DNA of 64,000 nt. It comes from Aurantimicrobium minutum. GTDB taxonomy: Bacteria > Actinomycetota > Actinomycetes > Actinomycetales > Microbacteriaceae. This document shows positions 26,235-35,530 of the stretch, piece after piece. Positions within the stretch are counted from its first letter, which is position 1; each line of letters begins with the position of its first letter. The stretch covers positions 248,001 through 312,000 of the forward strand of contig NZ_AP017457.1 in assembly GCF_002355535.1 (NCBI RefSeq), read 5' to 3'. Below the pieces are notes generated by a model. That model did not search any database, was not told where the DNA came from, and worked only from the letters and a program-made list of their open reading frames with translations. The position numbers were made by a program, and so were the translations under genes.

Positions 26235-27230
26235 CTACTCGCAGACCACGCCGTCTTTGTCCCTGTCGCGATACCACTCATATTCGGGGTCAACGCCCTG
26301 AACATAGGGGCCTGCACCGTTTGCTTGTGCGAGAGAGCAGGTTCCATAATTCGGGTCAAGAACTCCGTCAGAGACGGGAGCAACCTGCTCAGGGGCAGCA
26401 CCTGCCGTAATGGTGGCTTTCTGTGGAATCTCCACGGCAACAGAAGCGCATTCGTTCAAAACAGATTGCAACGCCATGCGTTCTAGGGAGTCCACGCTCA
26501 AACTCCAACGCCACTTCACTGCAACCCAAGTGGCGGCATAATCACAAAAGTATCCTCGTGCCGGCGGCATCCACCTTGCAGGATCTTGATCACTTTTTGA
26601 TCTGTTAGAACTTGCCGTTACAGCAACCAGTGAAGGACCGTAGCCCAGGTCATTACCAAATTGGACCCGTGTGGCACCATCCCAGGCATAGGCGCCAGAG
26701 ACCCATGCCTCATTCAAGGGCACAAAGTGGTCGATATCCAGACTGCCCGCGTCGGTCAACTGAGCTCCGTCATAGACCGAGACCCAAGAACCAGTGGTGA
26801 CGGTGCAGCGCCCGCGGGTGGAGACAGTTGTTTGCGACTCCATCAGCAACACTTCAGCGCGGGTGTTGCAGCCATCTCCATCAGCATCAATCCAGGCATT
26901 GAAGTAATCGCGGTCATATCCGGTGTGTGAACCCGGTGAATCGTCTTGAGGAAGTTCAGCAAGCATCGCGACAAAAACTGACGTGGTAGCCGAAGCAGAC
27001 TGAGTCAGGTCAGGGGAAGCGGTTGCCGCTGACGAGGGAGTTTCCGTGGGAACGGCAATACCTAAGGGTGTGGGAGTGGCGTCTAATGCTTGCTCAAGAG
27101 AATCCACAGTGACCGCAGTTTGCATAGAACGCACAGCATTGACAGAGGAAGCAATGGAGCCCACGACTAAAACAAACAAGCAAACGAGGCCAATGACAAG
27201 CCAGATACGTTTGTTCTTCTGCACGCGCAC
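26235..27230 (-). CDS. Secreted HNH-type nuclease-like protein with excalibur domain
   Basis: About 331 residues: an N-terminal TM/signal anchor (IWLVIGLVCLFVLVVGS), a Thr/Ser/Ala-rich linker, a DUF1524/GmrSD-type HNH domain and a C-terminal excalibur calcium-binding motif (YRDRDKDGVVCE). The nuclease region shows GDGCNTRAEVL, SLDIDHFVPL (catalytic His) and SSNRSKSD (metal/HNH Asn). Predicted extracytoplasmic DNA hydrolysis, for nutrient scavenging or defence; not tested. Several GTG starts are possible: 27230 and 27224 both lie next to a GGAGGGA run, and spacing favours 27224. Confidence 0.85.
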   Translation of the reverse strand: MRVQKNKRIWLVIGLVCLFVLVVGSIASSVNAVRSMQTAVTVDSLEQALDATPTPLGIAVPTETPSSAATASPDLTQSASATTSVFVAMLAELPQDDSPGSHTGYDRDYFNAWIDADGDGCNTRAEVLLMESQTTVSTRGRCTVTTGSWVSVYDGAQLTDAGSLDIDHFVPLNEAWVSGAYAWDGATRVQFGNDLGYGPSLVAVTASSNRSKSDQDPARWMPPARGYFCDYAATWVAVKWRWSLSVDSLERMALQSVLNECASVAVEIPQKATITAGAAPEQVAPVSDGVLDPNYGTCSLAQANGAGPYVQGVDPEYEWYRDRDKDGVVCE

Positions 27231-27276
27231 TCCCTCCCTCTATGACGGTACCAATACTCAGGCGTAGAGTCAGCAC

Positions 27277-28764
27277 ATGGCAAAAAAACGCGCGCTCGTT
27301 ACTGGTGCAACCGGATACATCGGTGGACGTTTGGTTCCCAGGCTCCTCGAGGCAGGTTTCACTGTTCGTGTTCTGGTGCGTAATGCGGACAAGCTCAAAG
27401 ATGTTCCCTGGCGCTCACAGGTAGACATTGTCGAAGGTAACCTCCTTGATCCTGAGATTGTCACCGAGGCATGCAAGAACATTGAAGTTCTCTACTACCT
27501 CGTTCATGCCATGGGCGAGAAGGGTGATTTTGAGTCGAAAGAAATCACCGGAGCACACAACGTGGCCCGCGCAGCCAAAGAGTGTGGCGTCAAAAGAATT
27601 GTTTACTTGGGTGGGTTACACCCCTCCAAAGGCGAACTGTCTAAGCATCTACGTTCGCGAGCTGAGGTCGGAGAAATACTCCTCGAATCAGGTGTTCCCA
27701 CGGTTGCACTTCAAGCCGGTGTGATTATTGGTTCGGGTTCCACCAGTTTTGAAATGATTCGTCACCTCACTGATGTTCTCCCCGTTATGACTGCACCGAA
27801 GTGGGTGGGGAATCTCATTCAGCCAATCGCTGTCCGAGATGTCATGTACTACCTCATCAAGGCAGCTGATTTGCCACCGAGTGTGAACAGGACACTGGAT
27901 ATTGGTGGTCCAGATGTTTTGAAGTATTCGGACATGATGAATGGTTATGCCCTCGAAGCTGGCATGAAAGAACGCGCTATTTTGCGTCTTCCTGTGCTCA
28001 CTCCCTACCTAGCTAGCCAATGGGTCAACCTAGTTACCCCCATCCCCAGAGCGCTCGCAGTGCCCATCATTGCGTCACTGCAGCATGACTGCATCATGAA
28101 TGAGCATGATGTCGACCAGATCATTCCGCCCCCAGCTGAGGGCCTCGTGCCCTACCGTCGCGCTGTGCATCTTGCCCTGGGCAAGATGCAAGAAGGTGAC
28201 ATTGAGACGAGCTGGCAAAACGCCAGTGTCTACGGTGCCCCCAGTGACCCTTTACCCTCTGACCCTGAGTGGGCCGGTCACCGGGTCTACCTGGATATCA
28301 AAGAGCGCGACTGTGCGGCACCAGCAGAGGACTTGTGGGCAATCATCGAGGGCATCGGTGGTGAGAACGGCTGGTATTCCTTACCTATCGCGTGGGCTGC
28401 TCGAGGTTTTGCCGACAAGCTTGTCGGCGGTGTGGGTTTGCGCCGCGGACGCAGCAACCCAGAAAAACTTCGCGTAGGGGAGTCGGTCGACTGGTGGCGT
28501 GTGGAGCGCATCGACCACGGGCGCTTCTTGCGTTTGCGTGCAGAAATGAAAGTTCCCGGTTTGGCCTGGCTGGAACTCAGTGCAGAACCGCAACCAGATG
28601 GAACTTCCCGCTATCTCCAACGCGCTATTTTCTTCCCTCGCGGTTTGGGTGGCCGGTTGTATTGGCTGTCGATTCTGCCCGCACACGGAATCATTTTCAA
28701 CGGTATGGCAGACAAAATCACCGCAGCTGCCGTCAAAAGGTATCAAGAGCGAACAGCACAATAA
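27277..28764 (+). CDS. SDR-type NAD(P)-binding oxidoreductase with C-terminal DUF2867 domain
   Basis: A 495-residue protein. The N-terminal NmrA-like atypical SDR domain (about 1-300) has GATGYIGGRLVPRLL (nucleotide-binding GxxGxxG) and YYLVHAMG. The C-terminal half resembles DUF2867 (PSDPEWAGHRVYLDIKERD, FFPRGLGGRLYW). The combined architecture is common in bacteria, but the substrate is unknown. Start ATG 27277 has TAGAGT (27265-27270) exactly 6 nt upstream: leaderless. The gene is divergent from the HNH gene. Confidence 0.88.
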   Translation: MAKKRALVTGATGYIGGRLVPRLLEAGFTVRVLVRNADKLKDVPWRSQVDIVEGNLLDPEIVTEACKNIEVLYYLVHAMGEKGDFESKEITGAHNVARAAKECGVKRIVYLGGLHPSKGELSKHLRSRAEVGEILLESGVPTVALQAGVIIGSGSTSFEMIRHLTDVLPVMTAPKWVGNLIQPIAVRDVMYYLIKAADLPPSVNRTLDIGGPDVLKYSDMMNGYALEAGMKERAILRLPVLTPYLASQWVNLVTPIPRALAVPIIASLQHDCIMNEHDVDQIIPPPAEGLVPYRRAVHLALGKMQEGDIETSWQNASVYGAPSDPLPSDPEWAGHRVYLDIKERDCAAPAEDLWAIIEGIGGENGWYSLPIAWAARGFADKLVGGVGLRRGRSNPEKLRVGESVDWWRVERIDHGRFLRLRAEMKVPGLAWLELSAEPQPDGTSRYLQRAIFFPRGLGGRLYWLSILPAHGIIFNGMADKITAAAVKRYQERTAQ

Positions 28765-28898
28765 AACTCTGTGCTCATCCTTAACTGTTTCATAGCGTCC
28801 TCATAGGGAGCGCGTGCAGTGTGTACTTATCGGCCCCAAGGCCAGAGGATCCCAACCCCTCAGCAGAACACACAACACGAAACGAAGGAGGCATGCAG

Positions 28899-29402
28899 AT
28901 GCCCAAGAACGACAACAACGACAACGTAGAAATTCCCGCAGAATTCACCCCCGCTGCGCCCGAAGCAACTGCAGAGCAGGCTGAGAACGTGTCTCCCATT
29001 GAAGAAGGACGCAAGCGTCGTCTTGGTACGGGTGCCATCGTGGGCATCTCGGCAGCAGGACTTGTCCTTCTTGCTGGTGTATTTGGTGGCGGAATGGCTG
29101 TAGCTAATGTGATTGATCACAACAACCGCCCACCAGCTGGCATGGCTGAAGGTCTAACCGGCCAGCTTCCTGGAGATGGCGGTCACATGGATGGCGACCA
29201 CGACGGTGACGGCCCTCGCGGCGGTCACGAAGGTAAGCGCGGCCACGGTCCGCAGGCTGGTATGGCCGGCGGAGCACAGGGTGGACTTGAAGCCGATGGC
29301 TCAATGCCTGGAAATGTTCCTCACGAGCATGATGCAAACGGTAACGACATCATTCCTGAGGGTTACCCCACCACTACTCCAGCACCCACAACAACGAACT
29401 AG
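28899..29402 (+). CDS. Membrane-anchored His/Asp/Gly-rich protein upstream of copA
   Basis: About 167 residues. Of two near starts, the second ATG (28899) has GGAGG at 7-nt spacing; the first (28893) is only 1 nt from it. An acidic cytoplasmic N-terminus (about 1-45) is followed by one TM helix (GAIVGISAAGLVLLAGVFGGG). The extracytoplasmic tail is rich in His, Asp and Gly (GGHMDGDHDGDG, GGHEGKRGHG), with a final HEHDANGND and Thr/Pro end. The tail could bind metal ions. It is immediately upstream of a copper ATPase, but a terminator lies between them, so a shared copper role is inference. No known family recognised. Confidence 0.7.
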   Translation: MPKNDNNDNVEIPAEFTPAAPEATAEQAENVSPIEEGRKRRLGTGAIVGISAAGLVLLAGVFGGGMAVANVIDHNNRPPAGMAEGLTGQLPGDGGHMDGDHDGDGPRGGHEGKRGHGPQAGMAGGAQGGLEADGSMPGNVPHEHDANGNDIIPEGYPTTTPAPTTTN

Positions 29403-29413
29403 GAGTTCCCATC

Positions 29414-29443
29414 AGATGGCCACCTCAACTGAGGCGGCCATCT
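29414..29443 (+). terminator. Hairpin terminator between His-rich gene and copA
   Basis: Stem AGATGGCC-A-CCTCA with TGAGG-C-GGCCATCT (29414-29443, one internal mismatch), followed by TTGGTTT. It separates the His-rich protein gene from copA. Confidence 0.8.
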
Positions 29444-29505
29444 TGGTTTAAACAGGAATATTCTGAAACTACAGAGCGTTGAAGGTTGTGAGGAAAGAAG
29501 AAGCT

Positions 29506-31728
29506 ATGGCTGAGAAGACCACCTCCACCGTCGTTCTGGGTATTGAGGGAATGACCTGTTCCAGCTGTGTTTCTCGTGTTGAAAAAAGCTTGGGCGAACT
29601 TCCCGGAGTTCACGCCGCCGTCAATTTGGCAACAAACAGCGCCAAAGTGGAATATCCAGAAGGTGTAAGCGCGGAAGATTTAGTCAAGCAGGTAAGCAAA
29701 ATTGGCTACACCGCCACCCTTCCAGCCGCAGATCAGCACAGCCATATTCACCACGAACATGGCAGTAAGCCGGGGAAGATTTCACTGCTGGAAAGACTGG
29801 TCATCGCCATAGTTCTGTCGGTTGCCGTCATTATTTTGGCAATGGTTCCCGCGTGGCAATTTAGTTACTGGCAATGGATTTCTCTGTTGCTGACCACGCC
29901 GGTGGTTTTTTTCTGTGGCTGGCCATTCCACCGCTCAACTTTTTTGAACCTGCGTCATGGCATCCTCACGATGGACACACTCATCACGATGGGAACCTTC
30001 GCCGCTTACTTCTGGTCGGTTTATGCGCTCTTTTTTGGTGCGGCGGGCATGGTGGGGATGCATCACACTCTGGAGCTCTTTGCCTGGCAGTCAGACCCCA
30101 CACACAACATCTACTTTGAAGCAGCAGCTGGCGTCACCACGTTCTTGCTTCTGGGACGATTCCTTGAGGAGCGCTCGCAGCGCAGCGCCAGCGCTGCACT
30201 GCGCGCATTGAGTGAGCTCAAAGCTACTGAAGCTACCATCCTGGTTGACGGTGTTGAGAAAAGAATTCCTGCAGACAAGCTAGCTGTTGGTGACATATTC
30301 ATCGTCAAGCCAGGTGAGATTATTGCCACCGACGGCGAGGTCATTAATGGGCAAGCTGCCGTTGATGAGAGCTCACTCACCGGTGAGTCTCTTCCGGTGG
30401 ATAAAAGTCCAGAAAGCGCCGTCACGGGCTCCACTATTGTCTTGGATGGTCGACTCACCGTCAGAGCGACCCACGTCGGACAAAACACTCGCATGGCTCA
30501 GCTTGCGACACTTGTTGAGGATGCACAGCTGCATAAGGCCGCAGTCCAAAAGCTTGCTAATCGAATTTCTGCAGTCTTTGTCCCCATCGTGATTGGTTTG
30601 GCTGTGATCACCATCTTGGGTTGGTGGATTGCAGGGGCCCCAGTGACCGTGGGATTCACGGCAGCCATTGCTGTCTTAGTTATTGCCTGTCCCTGTGCCC
30701 TTGGTTTGGCTACCCCCGTGGCTCTGATGGTGGGAACCGGTCGAGCCGCCCAAATGGGAATCATCATTTCTGGCCCTGACGCGATAGAGAGCTCAGCCCG
30801 AATCAAGACCGTGGTCTTGGATAAGACAGGGACTGTCACCACTGGCCAGATGAGCGTCACAAGTATTCACACCACAGGTGCACACCATGATGTGCTCAGA
30901 ATCATTGCAGCCCTCGAAACCCATTCGGAACACCCCATTGCTCATGCCATCGTGTCCAAAGCAGAAGGGCTCAAGCTTCCTGCAGTCTCAGAATTCTCCT
31001 CTGTGGCTGGTCAGGGTGTCACCGGTGTTGTTGAGGGAGTAATAGTTTTTGTGGGAACACAAGACTGGATGGAACAACACCAGCTGGTTCTCTCAGACAC
31101 TCAAGCCGTTCAGCTCGAGACCGCTCGGCACACTGGAGCAACCACAGTGTTAGCTGGCTGGGACGGAAAAGTGCAGGCCATTGTGGCAGTTGCAGACACC
31201 ATCAAAGACGATTCTGCTGCAGCGATTACCCGCATCAATCAGATGGGGCTTGAAACAATCCTGTTGACAGGCGATCACGAAGACGCCGCCCATCACATAG
31301 CAGCACAGGTCGGTATTTCACGTGTCATCGCAGGAGCGACCCCAGAGAGCAAGTTGCAGGTCATCGCTGATTTACAGAAGCGTGGCGGAGCAGTGGCCAT
31401 GATTGGTGACGGCGTCAACGACGCCGCTGCGCTAGCTCAGTCAGATCTGGGAATTGCTATGGGCACGGGAACTGATGTCGCCATTGCAGCCAGCGACATC
31501 ACGTTGATTCGTGGAACGCTCACTGCTGCCGCAGATGCGCTTTCGCTCTCGCGCAAAACACTGCGGATCATTTACGGAAATCTCTTTTGGGCATTCGCCT
31601 ATAACGTCGCAGCAATACCGCTTGCAATGCTGGGATTCCTCAATCCCATGCTTGCGGGAGCAGCAATGGCGTTCTCAAGTTTGTTCGTTGTGCTCAATTC
31701 ACTGCGACTTCGCAGGTTTGCACGTTAG
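29506..31728 (+). CDS. copA: Copper-translocating P1B-type ATPase CopA
   Basis: A 740-residue Cu(I) export ATPase. An N-terminal heavy-metal-binding domain carries GMTCSSC (residues 15-21), followed by a His-rich spacer (DQHSHIHHEHG). TM helices include the metal-selectivity motif CPC (IACPCALGLATP). The catalytic domain has DKTGT (phosphorylated Asp), ETHSEHPIAHA with the P1B-specific His-Pro, and GDGVNDAAAL. YNVAAIPLAM in the seventh and MAFSSLFVVLNSLRL in the last TM helix are typical of Cu+-ATPases. The start at 29506 (MAEK) has GAGGAAAG upstream; the longer frame from 29479 is unlikely. Confidence 0.95.
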   Translation: MAEKTTSTVVLGIEGMTCSSCVSRVEKSLGELPGVHAAVNLATNSAKVEYPEGVSAEDLVKQVSKIGYTATLPAADQHSHIHHEHGSKPGKISLLERLVIAIVLSVAVIILAMVPAWQFSYWQWISLLLTTPVVFFCGWPFHRSTFLNLRHGILTMDTLITMGTFAAYFWSVYALFFGAAGMVGMHHTLELFAWQSDPTHNIYFEAAAGVTTFLLLGRFLEERSQRSASAALRALSELKATEATILVDGVEKRIPADKLAVGDIFIVKPGEIIATDGEVINGQAAVDESSLTGESLPVDKSPESAVTGSTIVLDGRLTVRATHVGQNTRMAQLATLVEDAQLHKAAVQKLANRISAVFVPIVIGLAVITILGWWIAGAPVTVGFTAAIAVLVIACPCALGLATPVALMVGTGRAAQMGIIISGPDAIESSARIKTVVLDKTGTVTTGQMSVTSIHTTGAHHDVLRIIAALETHSEHPIAHAIVSKAEGLKLPAVSEFSSVAGQGVTGVVEGVIVFVGTQDWMEQHQLVLSDTQAVQLETARHTGATTVLAGWDGKVQAIVAVADTIKDDSAAAITRINQMGLETILLTGDHEDAAHHIAAQVGISRVIAGATPESKLQVIADLQKRGGAVAMIGDGVNDAAALAQSDLGIAMGTGTDVAIAASDITLIRGTLTAAADALSLSRKTLRIIYGNLFWAFAYNVAAIPLAMLGFLNPMLAGAAMAFSSLFVVLNSLRLRRFAR

Positions 31729-31796
31729 ATTGAACTAACTGCTCAACGCAATACCTCGCCGACTGTGAAGTCGACCTGACTTACAGAAGTGGCGAT

Positions 31797-32891
31797 ATGA
31801 CACTTAGTTCTATCCTCGGACCTATTCGTTCAACGAAAACCCGTGATCCCAACTCTCAGCCGATAACCAACAGTTACGCCTCGCTGATGAAGGCGGTCAC
31901 CGCCGCAGGGCTCATGGAGCGTTCGAGAACGTTCTATATGTGGCTTGCTGCCGGGCTCACTCTGGCCATGGCTGGACTCATCACGGGCTTCGTGTTGATT
32001 GGCCAATCGTGGTTCCAGCTCCTTATTGCAGCAGGGTTGGGCATTCTGCTGACACAAATAGCTTTCATTACGCATGAAGCGTCACACCGTCAAGTTTTCA
32101 AATCAGGTAAAGCTAATGACTGGACCGGACGCATATTGGCTTCTGGTGTGGTGGGAATCTCCTATGCCTGGTGGATGAACAAACACACCAAACACCACAT
32201 CAACCCCAACACGGTGGGTAAAGACCCCGACATTGAGTGGGACACCATCTCGTTTCAGGAAACAGATGCAGCTAAGCAAAAGGGTTTGCTGAAGTGGATT
32301 ACGCAGCGCCAGGGATACCTATTCTTTCCACTGCTCACCCTTGAAGGCATCAACTTACATGTGCGCTCAATTGGCACCTTGTTTAGCAAGGGTCGCCTTG
32401 AAGGCCGTGCTGTAGAACTTTCTTTGATTGCCCTGCGCCTCACCGCGTATGTAGCGGTCGTGTTCTGGTTCCTCCCCCTCGGGATGGCTTTTGCTTTCCT
32501 CGGAGTTCAACTCGCCGTTTTTGGCGTCTACATGGGAGCATCGTTTGCCCCTAACCACAAGGGAATGCCCCAGATTCCAAAAGAAAACAAGGTTGACTTC
32601 ATGACCAAACAGGTCATGACCTCGCGCAACATTAAAGGTTTCGGTGCGACTGCCTTCATGGGTGGCCTGAACTACCAAATTGAACACCACCTTTTCCCCA
32701 GCATGGCCCGACCTCACTTGAAAAAGGCGCGCATGATTGTGCGTGAGCACTGCGCTCGCGAGGGAGTTCCCTACGCTGAAACTTCGCTCATGCGTTCGTA
32801 CGCAATTGTGGTGGCTTACCTCAACAAGGTTGGTTTGGCTGCCCGGGATCCCTTCGACTGCCCCGAAGCAAGCCGGTTTAGACGTCGATAA
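31797..32891 (+). CDS. Fatty acid desaturase, membrane-bound acyl-lipid type
   Basis: A 364-residue integral membrane di-iron desaturase. The three His boxes are HEASHR, HTKHH and QIEHH, with four hydrophobic segments. The QIEHH form is typical of front-end and actinobacterial DesA3-like acyl desaturases. Presumed to introduce double bonds for membrane fluidity, with electrons from a ferredoxin/reductase not seen here. It is 10 bp upstream of a small membrane-protein gene, probably co-transcribed. Confidence 0.93.
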   Translation: MTLSSILGPIRSTKTRDPNSQPITNSYASLMKAVTAAGLMERSRTFYMWLAAGLTLAMAGLITGFVLIGQSWFQLLIAAGLGILLTQIAFITHEASHRQVFKSGKANDWTGRILASGVVGISYAWWMNKHTKHHINPNTVGKDPDIEWDTISFQETDAAKQKGLLKWITQRQGYLFFPLLTLEGINLHVRSIGTLFSKGRLEGRAVELSLIALRLTAYVAVVFWFLPLGMAFAFLGVQLAVFGVYMGASFAPNHKGMPQIPKENKVDFMTKQVMTSRNIKGFGATAFMGGLNYQIEHHLFPSMARPHLKKARMIVREHCAREGVPYAETSLMRSYAIVVAYLNKVGLAARDPFDCPEASRFRRR

Positions 32892-32901
32892 ACTGCTGTA
32901 C

Positions 32902-33258
32902 ATGGCAAAAAAGTCTGCTGAACCTGAGCTCATTCGCCCGGGAATTGTTCCCGGTCTAGCCGGAGTCATCGCCATGTTTGTTGGCATGGGGGTCTACGGA
33001 ACAGATTGGTACATCACCGTACTTTTCGTGGTGAGCATCTTGGCGGCAATATTGGCAGTATTCTCTTGGCAGTCCATTAACAGCAAACGCTGGCTATTCA
33101 CGCCTCTCTTTGTTGCCATCGCTATCTACTGGAATCCGATCTACCGCCTCACAGACGGCATCACTCCAGGAATTCAGTGGTGGATGCTTCTCCAGGTCGC
33201 TGCGGCTGCCGTGTTCTTCCTCGGTGGCTTCATGATTAAGACACCTGCGGGGAAGTAG
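32902..33258 (+). CDS. Small four-helix membrane protein downstream of desaturase
   Basis: A 118-residue protein with four hydrophobic segments (GLAGVIAMFVGMGVYG, YITVLFVVSILAAILAVF, LFTPLFVAIAIYWNPIY, WWMLLQVAAAAVFFLGGF). The start at 32902 (MAKKSAEPE) is chosen because the longer frame from 32737 lies wholly inside the desaturase gene. I do not recognise a function; the spacing suggests an operon with the desaturase. Confidence 0.75.
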   Translation: MAKKSAEPELIRPGIVPGLAGVIAMFVGMGVYGTDWYITVLFVVSILAAILAVFSWQSINSKRWLFTPLFVAIAIYWNPIYRLTDGITPGIQWWMLLQVAAAAVFFLGGFMIKTPAGK

Positions 33259-33403
33259 TAGACTAAATCCCGCACCACCAGACTTCTCTCGTCGCCGGCG
33301 CTAACGCGTGATGCGTGACGAAATCTCTGACAGGCGCAGTTTGGGGCAATACACCAGCGAAATCTCGCCGTATTGCTGTCGTTTCTTAAGTCATGGAGAC
33401 CAT

Positions 33404-35521
33404 GTGGCCCGCACAGGCACTCGTCGTAACACCCTGGATAACTCTGGGTTAATCCCTATCCTCGCTCGCAAGGTTCGCGAAGTTGAGGCCAAGGCACAAA
33501 CAGGTAAGAAGGTTGGCCCAACCAACCGCACCAAGTTTCAGGTCATCGCATTTCTCGTCCGTGAGGAGCGTGCACGTGTCAAAGCTGACACTAGCCTCAC
33601 TGATTCAGCACGTGCAGAACAGCTCAAACGCCTTGATGGTGTGGCGACCATATTGGCAAAGACTGCTGCGCGCGACACCTCGCTGATTCAACTTCTCGAA
33701 GTAGACCACGCCACCAGTCCTGTGGCGCAGAAAATGCGCCGGGACTGGCTTGTCGAATCTGGTGCGGAAATCAACCCCGAAGATCTCATCATCACCACTG
33801 AGGTTGCCAAGCCTGTTGAAGAGTTTGCGCCAGAACTGGCAGAGAAGCAGGTCCTTCCGCAGTCAGTGAAGGCTCGTTTGAAATCAAACCCTTTCCTTGA
33901 ACCAGATTTCAGCAAGGTTTCCACCGGATCTATCCCTGTTCTTCGTTTATCGAACTGGGAACTGTTGGGTCCCCTGTTCAAGTCATTTGAGACAGGTGCT
34001 GGTGGGGGATCTGCCTGCATGGAAATGCCCAAGGTTCCCAAATTTGACCGCTACTCGCCTCCCGGGCGAGAACTCATGCCCCACCAGATTCGTTTTATCG
34101 AGAGCGTTCGTGAAGGCCACCGTACGTTCCTGCTCGCCGATGAACCTGGTTTGGGTAAGACTGCACAAAGTTTGATCGCAGCCTCCATGGCAAATGCTTT
34201 CCCCCTGTTGGCCATCGTGCCCAACGTGGTGAAAATGAACTGGGCTCGTGAAGTTGAGCGGTGGATTCCTGGCCGCAAAGCCACCGTTATTCACGGTGAT
34301 GGCACCGATGTTGATGCTTTCGCTGATGTGTTTATCGTCAACTATGAAGTACTTGATCGCCACCTATCGTGGATTGGCCAGATGGGCTTCAAGGGAATGG
34401 TTGTTGATGAGGCGCACTTCATTAAGAACCTTTCTTCACAACGTTCCAAGCACGTGTTGGCACTTTCTGAGCGGATCGTGGCGCGCACTCCTGGCCACAA
34501 CCCACTGCGTATCGCGCTGACAGGAACGCCTCTGATCAATGACATTGATGACTTCCGAGCTATCTGGAAGTTCCTCGGCTGGATTGAGGGAGAGAAGCCT
34601 TCGGCTGAACTCACCGCCAAACTTGAAGCAACAGGCCTCACCCCAGCAGACCAAGGCTTCTATGCTGCAGCGCGAGAGACTGTCATCTCCATGGGGATTG
34701 TTCGCCGTCGCAAGATTGACGTGGCGAAAGATCTACCGGCCAAGCGTGTGGTCGATCTTCCTGTTGAACTCGATGATGAGCTGGGTAACTCCATCAAGGC
34801 TGCAGAGGCAGAACTGGCTCACCGTTTGCTCGAGCGTTACAAGCGCTTGACCGTCTCCGGAAACTTCCGCGGCTCCACCGCAGAACTGATCCGTATGGTG
34901 GCGCAGCAAGAACTTGACGAGTCTAAAGGCCAGAAGACCGGAGATAACGTCTTCACCATGGTTCGCAAGATTGGTCAGGCCAAGGCAGGACTTGCTTCCG
35001 ACTATGCCGCCCAGCTTGCTCGCTCAGTCGGCAAGGTGGTCTTCTTTGCCAAGCACATTGACGTCATGGACACGGCAGAACGCGCGTTTGCAGCTCAGGG
35101 AATCAAATCTGTTTCTATCCGTGGTGACCAGTCCACTGCTGCACGCCAAGAAGCAATTGATGCTTTCAACAAGGATGATTCTGTCCAGGTTGCCGTGTGT
35201 TCGCTCACCGCTGCTGGTGTTGGCTTGAACTTGCAGGCCTCCTCGAACGTGGTCTTGGCTGAACTGTCCTGGACTGCTGCAGAGCAGACCCAGGCTATTG
35301 ACCGTGTACACCGTATTGGTCAAGAAATGCCGGTTACGGCTTGGCGTATCATCGCAGCTCAAACCATCGACGCGAAGATCGCAGAGCTCATCGATAGTAA
35401 GCGTGGCCTTGCGGCCCGTGCACTTGAGGGCGAAGAGCTTGAGCCTGGTTCACAAGACTCGATTCAGCTTGATGCTCTCGTTCACATTTTGACCCGTGCA
35501 ATCGAATCTCAATACGCATAG
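33404..35521 (+). CDS. SNF2-family DEAD/DEAH-box ATPase
   Basis: About 705 residues. After a roughly 200-residue N-terminal region (unassigned) come two RecA-like domains of the SNF2/SMARCAL1 type: Walker A ADEPGLGKTAQS, Walker B VVDEAHFIKN, motif III ALTGTP, and C-terminal motifs VSIRGDQS, LTAAGVGLNLQASS and QAIDRVHRIGQ. A DNA-remodelling or repair translocase role is expected from the family. The start GTG at 33404 has GGAG at 5-nt spacing and begins the conserved-looking VARTGTRRN; an ATG at 33308 would add 32 residues of unlikely composition. Confidence 0.88.
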   Translation: MARTGTRRNTLDNSGLIPILARKVREVEAKAQTGKKVGPTNRTKFQVIAFLVREERARVKADTSLTDSARAEQLKRLDGVATILAKTAARDTSLIQLLEVDHATSPVAQKMRRDWLVESGAEINPEDLIITTEVAKPVEEFAPELAEKQVLPQSVKARLKSNPFLEPDFSKVSTGSIPVLRLSNWELLGPLFKSFETGAGGGSACMEMPKVPKFDRYSPPGRELMPHQIRFIESVREGHRTFLLADEPGLGKTAQSLIAASMANAFPLLAIVPNVVKMNWAREVERWIPGRKATVIHGDGTDVDAFADVFIVNYEVLDRHLSWIGQMGFKGMVVDEAHFIKNLSSQRSKHVLALSERIVARTPGHNPLRIALTGTPLINDIDDFRAIWKFLGWIEGEKPSAELTAKLEATGLTPADQGFYAAARETVISMGIVRRRKIDVAKDLPAKRVVDLPVELDDELGNSIKAAEAELAHRLLERYKRLTVSGNFRGSTAELIRMVAQQELDESKGQKTGDNVFTMVRKIGQAKAGLASDYAAQLARSVGKVVFFAKHIDVMDTAERAFAAQGIKSVSIRGDQSTAARQEAIDAFNKDDSVQVAVCSLTAAGVGLNLQASSNVVLAELSWTAAEQTQAIDRVHRIGQEMPVTAWRIIAAQTIDAKIAELIDSKRGLAARALEGEELEPGSQDSIQLDALVHILTRAIESQYA

Positions 35522-35530
35522 CCTGTAGTC

